A DNA stretch of 10,264 nt from Desulfobacterales bacterium (GTDB taxonomy: Bacteria > Desulfobacterota > Desulfobacteria > Desulfobacterales > C00003106), in assembly GCA_030594505.1 (NCBI GenBank), contig JAUVFC010000044.1:1-10264 (forward strand), given 5' to 3'. Under the pieces are notes generated by a model. That model saw only the letters and a program-made list of their open reading frames with translations, had not been told where the DNA came from and made no database searches. Made by a program: the position numbers and the translations under genes. Positions 1-4,716 of the stretch are shown in pieces (the first letter of the stretch is position 1; each line of letters opens with the position of its first letter).

Positions 1-81
1 ATATCTCGCAAGCTCATAGCGTCCTTTCACCCTGACCTCGCCGCGCCGTTCCTTGCTGTTTCAAGTGGGTAGATGGAAATG
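1..81. other. Left edge: possible gene ends, undecided
   Basis: Two readings are possible and neither is strong. On the plus strand the frame beginning at base 1 is open for 23 codons to a TAG at 70-72. It could be the tail of a gene convergent with the minus-strand gene that ends at 144, with the hairpin at 87-117 between them. On the minus strand an ATG at 17-15 is preceded by AAAGGA about four bases upstream, so a minus-strand gene could begin here and run off the window (M-S-L-R-D). The open stretch is too short to be significant on its own. Sequence left of the window would decide. Confidence 0.25.
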
Positions 82-117
82 CAAAAGCAGGAAAGTGAGT
101 CTCTTTCACTCTCCTGC
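82..117 (-). terminator. Rho-independent terminator after the secreted-protein gene
   Basis: The arms 87-99 (GCAGGAAAGTGAG) and 105-117 (TTCACTCTCCTGC) pair along nearly their whole length, with one mismatch, around a short loop. Read on the minus strand, the hairpin is followed directly by TTTTGC. It lies about 27 bases past the stop codon of the minus-strand gene ending at 144, the expected place for its transcription terminator. The T-run is short, so termination may be partial. Confidence 0.65.
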
Positions 118-143
118 CGGTTTCTTGTGCGGAAGACTTCTTA

Positions 144-1544
144 TTAGCCTGTGAAATCAAATACCATATATCCGAGCACCTCTGTAGTGTGTTTTATCTC
201 TCTGTTCTTGGATTGTTCTTCTGAGATATTCACGTTGACTCCGTAGAAGTCCTTGTCTTGCCAGCGTAGGTTGGCGGTATCTCTGCCGTCTGTTGTCTGC
301 ATATCTGCAAAAAACACGGGAATGTTCATAAAGTCTTGGTCAAAAAGAATGGTATCAGGATTGTGGTTCACCACATCCGCAGTCTTCTTGACCTCAAAGG
401 TAAGTCCGTCAACGTCGCCGGATGAGGGTTCCCATGCAATATAAGAGATGGTCTCTGTCGCATGCACCTGAGCATTGAGTTCCTGCTCCTGCATCCGATA
501 CTCAAAGCCATTCGTGGTGATTCCTCTTATCCTGCCGGTTACGGCATCTTCTTCGTTAAAACTCGTGACAGCAGCGATCACCACGGGTTCCGTAGTAAAG
601 GCTTTGTTGAGTGAAACCACTTCTGAAGAACTTGTATTGTCTGTCTCAAAGCTGCCGGCTTCCACAAGGGTGCCGTCTTCCAGCGTGTAGCTGCCCTGTT
701 CCATGACGATATAGCTCACAGTCTCCTCGCCATGTATTCCATCCAGATAGTCCCATTCCTGAATGCGAACCTCAAAGCCGTTGCTATCCACATTACGAAT
801 TCTCACCACGGCCGGATCATCGTCGTTAAGGCTTAGTGGTTTTACAATCACTATGGGCTGAACAAAAGATTTTTGCAGCTCAACCTTCGTCCATGTGTGA
901 TCCGGATTCACCTCGCCGATCTCGATAGGAAGAAGAGAGGGAATCGAACCGGGATCGGACGGATCAGAGTTCTCGTCTTTCTCCCCCCCATCCGAGAAGC
1001 CATCGTTATCCGAATCCCAATCAAGAAGATTCACTATTCCGTCTCCGTCACTGTCTGCGTTCCAACTATTTCCCCAAAAATCTATCTCATCACCATCACT
1101 GATACCATCCAGATCAGTATCGGACATATTTGGATCAGTGCCGTATATATCCGTCTCAGCATGGTCGGATATTCCGTCCCCGTCCGTATCTGTTTTTGCT
1201 ACATATTCAAAGACTTCATCAGAGTAATCAGATTCGTTGCCGACAAGATCGTAGGCGGTTACCACGAAATAATAGGTATTACCCTCTTCGAGGCCTGAGA
1301 TGGTGCAGGTGGTGTGGTTGCCCACATCAACAGTGCAAGTATAGCCCTTGCTCGAAGGGCCATAGTATATCTTATAGCCGGCAAGGTCCAGCTCGACATT
1401 CGTGTTCCACGCGAGGCTTACATCGGCTGAAAAGGCATTGGAGGCGATGAGAGGAACTATGAGTAAAGGCAAAAGATAGAAGAATATACGTGAGGGTGAG
1501 AGACGAAAACTGAACGACTGATGACATCTTCCGAAAAATAACAT
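144..1544 (-). CDS. Secreted FN3 / thrombospondin-repeat protein under c-di-GMP riboswitch
   Basis: This 466-residue exported protein has no recognised enzyme domain. Residues 1-40 form a signal peptide with a long N-region, a hydrophobic core at about 20-35 and a likely cut after SNAFSA at residue 40. Residues 41-114 form a fibronectin type III domain, with Cys70 and Cys80 placed to make a disulfide. Residues 118-200 carry Asp-rich Ca2+-binding thrombospondin type 3 repeats (DTDGDGISD, DTDLDGISDGDE, DSDGDGIVN, DSDNDGFSD). The rest is three related repeats (about 210-300, 306-372, 378-466) sharing a pattern of PVVI...V.RIR...GFE.R.QE......H..E..SYI. These resemble H-type-lectin-like beta modules, but that link is tentative. 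The start is supported by GGAG eight bases upstream. The leader is a GEMM-I riboswitch, so the protein probably serves adhesion, matrix or surface attachment in response to c-di-GMP. The role is inferred; no homologue was checked. Confidence 0.9.
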   Translation of the reverse strand: MLFFGRCHQSFSFRLSPSRIFFYLLPLLIVPLIASNAFSADVSLAWNTNVELDLAGYKIYYGPSSKGYTCTVDVGNHTTCTISGLEEGNTYYFVVTAYDLVGNESDYSDEVFEYVAKTDTDGDGISDHAETDIYGTDPNMSDTDLDGISDGDEIDFWGNSWNADSDGDGIVNLLDWDSDNDGFSDGGEKDENSDPSDPGSIPSLLPIEIGEVNPDHTWTKVELQKSFVQPIVIVKPLSLNDDDPAVVRIRNVDSNGFEVRIQEWDYLDGIHGEETVSYIVMEQGSYTLEDGTLVEAGSFETDNTSSSEVVSLNKAFTTEPVVIAAVTSFNEEDAVTGRIRGITTNGFEYRMQEQELNAQVHATETISYIAWEPSSGDVDGLTFEVKKTADVVNHNPDTILFDQDFMNIPVFFADMQTTDGRDTANLRWQDKDFYGVNVNISEEQSKNREIKHTTEVLGYMVFDFTG

Positions 1545-1606
1545 TGCAGCATCTCCTTTGGTTTGAGAGTCTTGCCATGGGAGACACAGCTAATCGGAAG
1601 TGCTGT
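1545..1606 (-). promoter_or_regulatory. Riboswitch expression platform with possible anti-Shine-Dalgarno
   Basis: This leader segment lies between the aptamer and the start codon at 1544. On the minus strand the Shine-Dalgarno GGAGA (1556-1552) is complementary to TCTCC at 1584-1580. A small hairpin ACAGC/GCTGT (1606-1602 with 1590-1586) sits right after the aptamer. No T-run follows any hairpin, so an intrinsic terminator is not seen and control of translation initiation is more likely. The pairing is read by eye and no folding was run. Confidence 0.5.
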
Positions 1607-1702
1607 ATTCGCCCGGCAGCCCTGCGACCGTATTTCGAGTAATCGAAACTTAGGCCAGTGGCTTTGCGTCCCACCCTTTCGAGCGGTTTGCCTTTATCAG
1701 GG
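1605..1702 (-). promoter_or_regulatory. Cyclic-di-GMP-I (GEMM-I) riboswitch aptamer
   Basis: Read on the minus strand, this segment holds the GEMM-I landmarks in order. GGCAAACC (1692-1685) is followed by a stem capped by a GAAA tetraloop, then GGGACGCAAAGCC. Next comes GGCCTAAG, the 5' half of the classical 11-nt tetraloop receptor, and after a hairpin loop the other half as TACGG (usual form TATGG). It ends with GGTCGCAGGGCTGCC, matching the conserved 3' strand. The base taken as the ligand-contact position (second G of the canonical GGGCAAACC) is G rather than the A of the 3',3'-cGAMP-sensing GEMM-Ib variants, so c-di-GMP is the likelier ligand, subject to a proper alignment. It directs the FN3/thrombospondin-repeat gene downstream. 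The outer ends are approximate. Confidence 0.9.
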
Positions 1703-1709
1703 TTCAATT

Positions 1710-1726
1710 GTCAGTTACAAACTGAC
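1710..1726 (-). promoter_or_regulatory. Perfect 7-bp inverted repeat upstream of riboswitch (operator-like)
   Basis: GTCAGTT and AACTGAC flank a 3-bp spacer immediately upstream of the riboswitch, where the promoter of the leader should lie. No T-run follows it in the minus direction; an eight-base T-run precedes it instead, so it is not a terminator for either strand. A transcription-factor site overlapping the promoter is possible. I could not find a convincing -35/-10 pair beside it. Confidence 0.3.
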
Positions 1727-1785
1727 AAAAAAAATGAGGAATTCCAGATTTGATCTGTAATCTATTAAAGCGTATCGACAGGTTC

Positions 1786-1873
1786 AAAAAAAACTTCAAC
1801 AAGGAGCCTAAAAACAGATAAAACCACATGTGGTAGCGCTCTGCTGACCGGCGTTGTTTCTGCAAGAGGCTCC
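1786..1873 (-). terminator. Possible long-stem terminator after the asnA operon
   Basis: On the minus strand GGAGCCT (from AGGCTCC at 1867-1873) can pair with AGGCTCC (from GGAGCCT at 1803-1809), with a further AGA/TCT match inside. About nine bases later comes a run of eight T (1793-1786). The position, just after the stop of the 152-residue gene and before the riboswitch leader, suits a transcript boundary. The loop is long (about 57 nt, with a 12-bp palindrome ACCACATGTGGT inside) and the T-run is not adjacent, so this is a weak call. Confidence 0.35.
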
Positions 1874-1902
1874 AAGGAATAGTAAAAATCCGAAGCCACC
1901 GA

Positions 1903-2361
1903 TTACCCCAAATCAAGGCTCTCGTGGTTTTCAACTTGAAGGGGCTTATCAACAACGACTGCATCCGAGCTGTCCTCATGGAGTACACTCTCGACAACCC
2001 TGTCTGTAACTTTCTGCAGATACGAACTCAGTTCCTCATTGATCTTTTGAAATTCCGGCCAGAGCGTTTCATCTACGAAGCGCTTCGGCACTTGCGCCAT
2101 TACAGTCGTGTATCGCTGACGGTTATAGCGGTATGGCCTTAAACCGTACCGCCGCAATAACGTCACAAAAACCTTGCGGGACCACATGTCACGAAATGTG
2201 AATTTGTACTCAATCGGCGGATTTTCGGGAATCATTTCCCGGAGCCGTTCCAATATGCGTTGCCGGGCTCGATCTGCCGAAGTCCGTTCCCCCTCTGTAG
2301 CAGCCCCGGCAAACAGGGCCTCAATCTTGAGCAGCTTTTCGATCAAACCTGCTTCGTTCAT
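1903..2361 (-). CDS. Conserved hypothetical protein (152 aa) downstream of asnA
   Basis: I do not recognise a characterised function. The protein opens with a helical segment (IEKLLKIEALFAGAATEGER, about residues 7-26) that recalls the helical start of DUF2786-type proteins. A basic aromatic stretch follows at about 60-90 (WSRKVFVTLLRRYGL, then PYRYNRQRYTTVM), then an amphipathic helix region (about 93-125) and an acidic tail. There is no signal peptide or membrane segment, so it is probably cytosolic, and the basic core could bind nucleic acid (inference). It starts 24 bp after the asnA stop, with AGGGAT just upstream as a weak ribosome site, so the two are likely co-transcribed. Composition matches its neighbours. 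Confidence 0.75.
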   Translation of the reverse strand: MNEAGLIEKLLKIEALFAGAATEGERTSADRARQRILERLREMIPENPPIEYKFTFRDMWSRKVFVTLLRRYGLRPYRYNRQRYTTVMAQVPKRFVDETLWPEFQKINEELSSYLQKVTDRVVESVLHEDSSDAVVVDKPLQVENHESLDLG

Positions 2362-2385
2362 AGCTGATCCCTTAATTCGGCATCT

Positions 2386-3516
2386 TCAAAATAGCAGATG
2401 GATGTTCTTTTTCTTGCACATCTCCTTGAGCACCTTTGGCCAGACCGTGACACTTACTTCTCCGAGGTGCGCCTTTTTGAGTAAAAGCATGTTGGTGCGG
2501 GATTGCCCTATGCCACCACCAATGCTAAGCGGGATATTGTTGTTCATGATCGCCTGGTGATAGGGGAATTCGAGAAAATCGAGCTGGCCGGTTATTTCCA
2601 ACTGCTTCTTCAGTGTGTCCGCATTAACACGGATACCCATGGATGTCAGCTCATGGCGGCGGTCTGTCACCGGGTTCCGCACGAGAATATCGCCATTGAG
2701 GCCATGCATGGGTTTGCCGTCCTTAGAAATAGTCTCCGTCACCCAGTCGTCGTAGTCCGCGGCCCTGAGCTCGTGAGGGTAGCCGTCAGCAAGCGTCCAG
2801 CCGATCCCATATATGAAAACCGCGGGGTATTCTTTCAGGATCTCTGTTTCGCGTTGCTTACGCGGCAGGTGGGGGTACTTCTCAAGGATATCTTCCGCAT
2901 GTATAAACGTGAGTCTATCGGGCAGGTCGGGATATTTATCTGTCTTCAGTTGCGGAAAAATTGCCTGCACATGTATTTCAGCCCCCTTGAGGACTTTCCA
3001 GATTTTCTCAACCACTTCCGTCAGAAGCTCCAGATTGCGCTGCTCTTCCGTTACTGCCAGCTCCCAGTCCCACTGATCCACGTATGCGCTGTGATCGTGA
3101 TCGAGGAAATAGTCCTTGCGCACAGCCCGCATGTCAGTGATGAGTCCCTCCCCGACATCCATCCCGAACTGCTTCAGAGCCATACGCTTCCACTTGGTTG
3201 CGGCCTGAACCACCTCGGCATTGACCGGATTCTTATCATAATCATTTGAAATGTGAAACCCGACTGGGGTACGTGAGCCGTCACGGTCAAGGTAGTCGTT
3301 CACACCTCCTTCAGCATCTACGATCAGAGGAACTGTAACCATTGCCAGATTCAGTTCCCTGCAAAGGTTTTCTTCAATGTAGTTTTTTGCTGCAAAGATG
3401 GCCTGTTGCGTCTCCTTTGGGGTTAACAGAGACTCGTAGTCCTTTGGCAGGATTTTTTCCAGTTCGTGATAGTCGCCGATGCCAGGCCCGGCCAGGTCAG
3501 CTTTCTTGTCAGCCAT
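2386..3516 (-). CDS. asnA: Aspartate-ammonia ligase (asparagine synthetase A)
   Basis: This cytosolic enzyme makes asparagine from aspartate and ammonia, with ATP cleaved to AMP and PPi, using a class II aminoacyl-tRNA-synthetase-like fold. The 376 residues carry the family's hallmark blocks in order: KWKR (108-111), YVDQWDWE (145-152), YGIGWTLADGYPHELRAADY (236-255), GLNGDILV (272-279), SMGIRV (292-297) and GGGIGQSR (333-340). E. coli AsnA is 330 residues. The extra length here is mostly an N-terminal extension of about 30 residues plus a longer C-terminus. The start has GAGGGAG about 8 bases upstream. The 152-residue protein follows in what looks like the same transcript. Use of free ammonia fits an anaerobe living where ammonium is available. 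Confidence 0.97.
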   Translation of the reverse strand: MADKKADLAGPGIGDYHELEKILPKDYESLLTPKETQQAIFAAKNYIEENLCRELNLAMVTVPLIVDAEGGVNDYLDRDGSRTPVGFHISNDYDKNPVNAEVVQAATKWKRMALKQFGMDVGEGLITDMRAVRKDYFLDHDHSAYVDQWDWELAVTEEQRNLELLTEVVEKIWKVLKGAEIHVQAIFPQLKTDKYPDLPDRLTFIHAEDILEKYPHLPRKQRETEILKEYPAVFIYGIGWTLADGYPHELRAADYDDWVTETISKDGKPMHGLNGDILVRNPVTDRRHELTSMGIRVNADTLKKQLEITGQLDFLEFPYHQAIMNNNIPLSIGGGIGQSRTNMLLLKKAHLGEVSVTVWPKVLKEMCKKKNIHLLF

Positions 3517-3558
3517 TCTCGTCTCTCCCTCATGTTTAGCGGATCTCGCTCTGTGCGG

Positions 3559-3587
3559 ATTGTAAGGATTCGCTCAGAAGTGAAGTA
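3559..3587 (-). promoter_or_regulatory. asnA: Weak candidate promoter for asnA
   Basis: A good -10-like hexamer, TACAAT, reads on the minus strand at 3564-3559, about 43 bases before the asnA start codon. With a 17-bp spacer the -35 would be TACTTC (3587-3582), a poor match. Position is the main support. Confidence 0.25.
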
Positions 3588-3706
3588 TTTGATTGCTACG
3601 GTTTGATGATGGGGTTGAAGTGGAAGAGATACAAGCTGTTTCAGGTCAAGCCATTTGTATGGGGCGCCCTTTACTGCTCGAAAATACAGATTAAAACCAT
3701 CAAGAT

Positions 3707-3845
3707 ATACCTCGGAAGATTATAAATTGCGATTTTCTCGGTGAGCAATAAGCATCAAGAGCAAGGCGCGGAATAGCGAGCTATTTCAAGCCTGAGCAAC
3801 ACTTAGTGCCAGCGAAGAATCGCAAGTTATGGCCTTTCGAGGTAT
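3707..3845. repeat. 139-bp imperfect palindrome (nested hairpin element)
   Basis: The left arm at 3707-3743 and the reverse complement of the right arm at 3810-3845 align over about 36 positions. Both begin ATACCTCG, share an ATAA block, and share TTGCGATT. The centre is itself nested: AATAG/CTATT around CGAG (3772-3785), flanked by AGGC/GCCT. The whole element could fold into one long hairpin as RNA or cruciform. It encodes nothing visible. It looks like a dispersed intergenic palindrome or MITE-like unit; copy number elsewhere is unknown from this window. Confidence 0.75.
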
Positions 3846-3866
3846 AACCAGATGTTTTCATAACTT

Positions 3867-3895
3867 AAAAAAAGCAAGGGCTGCCTAAGCAGCCC
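3867..3895 (-). terminator. Strong intrinsic terminator, minus strand, orphan
   Basis: A perfect 7-bp GC-rich stem (GGGCTGC 3878-3884 with GCAGCCC 3889-3895) around a 4-base loop is followed on the minus strand by TTGC and seven T (3873-3867). This is a textbook terminator shape. No minus-strand gene lies directly upstream of it (3900-4716), so it either ends a short RNA, attenuates a long asnA leader, or remains from a lost gene. Confidence 0.7.
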
Positions 3896-3931
3896 CGGAC
3901 CATAGGTCGAAATCTTATGGGTAATTATTTA

Positions 3932-3960
3932 CTATTAATAATATACCTATTAATTGTCAA
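3932..3960 (-). promoter_or_regulatory. Candidate minus-strand promoter ahead of the orphan terminator
   Basis: A consensus -35 hexamer TTGACA reads on the minus strand at 3960-3955. With a 17-bp spacer the -10 is TAATAG (3937-3932), only a partial match, in very AT-rich surroundings. A start near 3925 would give a transcript of about 60 nt to the terminator at 3867, or the start of an asnA leader if read through. Confidence 0.3.
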
Positions 3961-3982
3961 CAAAAAAGCGACAGAGAATATT

Positions 3983-4160
3983 AGGCTCATCGTGGATTAA
4001 CGTGATTTTCCCATTATTCGAAAATCAGCGCTTTATTTACCTGCGACTCAGTATGGTTATAACAATTTGGATTTACAGTGATTTGACGGAAATGTCAGTT
4101 GTAATTCCGCCTAATCCATAATGAACCGGAAAATTTTCACGCTAATCCGCGATGAGTCCT
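3983..4160. mobile_element. MITE-like element with terminal inverted repeats
   Basis: The 29-nt left end (3983-4011) and the reverse complement of the right end (4128-4160) match closely. Both contain CTCATCG, then GGATTA, then CGTGA, then TTTTCC, with two substitutions and two small indels. A CATTAT match continues inwards on both sides. The element is about 178 bp, non-coding and AT-rich, which fits a miniature inverted-repeat element. A clear target-site duplication was not identified, so mobility is inference. Confidence 0.55.
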
Positions 4161-4207
4161 TGAGAATAACAGGAAAAGATATTATATATAATATGACTCC
4201 TTGAGAA
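4152..4207. repeat. Near-identical 15-bp direct repeats around a 16-bp AT palindrome
   Basis: ATGAGTCCTTGAGAA (4152-4166) recurs as ATGACTCCTTGAGAA (4193-4207) with one difference and an offset of 41 bp. Between them, ending at the second copy, lies a perfect palindrome ATATTATATATAATAT (4179-4194). The first copy overlaps the right end of the MITE-like element. The arrangement could be footprints of insertion or excision, or a protein-binding site pair. Confidence 0.6.
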
Positions 4208-4228
4208 CCAATTGCAGGTTCTCGTTTT
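4203..4228 (+). terminator. Hairpin with T-run on the plus strand, orphan
   Basis: GAGAACC (4203-4209) and GGTTCTC (4217-4223) form a perfect 7-bp stem with a 7-base loop, followed by GTTTTTC. It has the shape of a weak intrinsic terminator for the plus strand, but no plus-strand gene precedes it. It could insulate the downstream gene from readthrough. Confidence 0.35.
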
Positions 4229-4394
4229 TCAAAGGGCGGTTGATCTGTCAAAAGCGCTGCTCCCTTGCCCAATGATGTCGTATTTGCGGATTTTAAATTG
4301 CCAATAATGTAAGCAGAACTTCCGGGACGGAGTAATAGTGCCTGAACCGAAACCCTATAAAACGTGATAAAATAAATGGTTATCAGACATTTTC

Positions 4395-4541
4395 GTAACT
4401 TCTCAATAAGTCGGGGTAGATTACATTTGCGACTATTCACTGGATTCCGGCTTTCGCCGGAATGACGGTTGGATGTAACTGCCAGTCATTCCGGCGAAAG
4501 CCGGAATCCGGACATCTTACTCTGAGTTTTTGAAAAGTTAC
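4395..4541. repeat. Nested inverted repeat with perfect 25-bp inner arms
   Basis: The inner arms are exact: 4442-4466 (GGATTCCGGC...GGAATGAC) and its reverse complement at 4485-4509, around an 18-bp loop. Each arm contains its own smaller palindrome, ATTCCGGC/GCCGGAAT. Outer arms GTAACTTCTCAATAA (4395-4409) and the reverse complement of 4527-4541 match at 13 of 15 positions. Units of the type ATTCCGGCTTTCGCCGGAAT are, to my knowledge, common dispersed extragenic repeats in many proteobacterial genomes. The outer arms suggest that a larger unit carries them here. Confidence 0.85.
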
Positions 4542-4716
4542 ACATTTTCAGAATCAAGATTTTAAAAAATCGAGTTGTTTGGATAGGACTTCATGGAAAC
4601 TTGTCGATTTTTCACAAAAAAGTCAAAATCTTCGTTTCGAAAAATAACAATACAATGTTATTAAAACAATGGGTTAAACAGTTTCCGTTCAGGCGCTAAT
4701 TAAGATGGAAAGGTAG

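Larger units (their letters stand above)
3517..4716. other. 1.2-kb divergent intergenic region filled with palindromic elements
   Basis: This gap separates the minus-strand asnA unit from the plus-strand fusion gene. I see no defensible coding region. It holds three distinct inverted-repeat elements, a minus-strand terminator hairpin, an AT palindrome with flanking direct repeats, a plus-strand hairpin with T-run, and presumably the promoters of both flanking genes. The stretches 3600-3700 and 4230-4390 show nothing I can name. Sequence becomes notably AT-rich from about 3900 rightwards. Confidence 0.7.

Noticed and set aside
873..1298. Plus-strand open frame of 141 codons
   Set aside because: It is antisense to the signal-peptide/FN3/thrombospondin protein; the Asp-rich repeats create open antisense frames rich in Ile/Val.
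1372..1707. Minus-strand open frame across the leader of the secreted protein
   Set aside because: This region matches the GEMM-I riboswitch base for base at its conserved motifs and overlaps the real gene start in another frame.
1710..1726. Hairpin beside an eight-base A/T run read as a terminator
   Set aside because: On the minus strand the T-run precedes the hairpin, and on the plus strand the hairpin is followed by A, so neither orientation fits an intrinsic terminator.
2503..3249. Plus-strand open frame of 248 codons
   Set aside because: It lies wholly antisense to asnA, whose family motifs are unmistakable; its length follows from GC-rich codon structure.
4111..4440. Minus-strand open frame of 109 codons
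   Set aside because: It overlaps the right end of the MITE-like element, the direct repeats and both hairpins, has no good ribosome site and shows no recognisable family, so it is probably chance reading of AT-rich DNA.
3517..4716. CRISPR array or tRNA in the long intergenic region
   Set aside because: The repeats are inverted and unequal with no regular spacers, and no cloverleaf with a TTCGA-type T arm was found.
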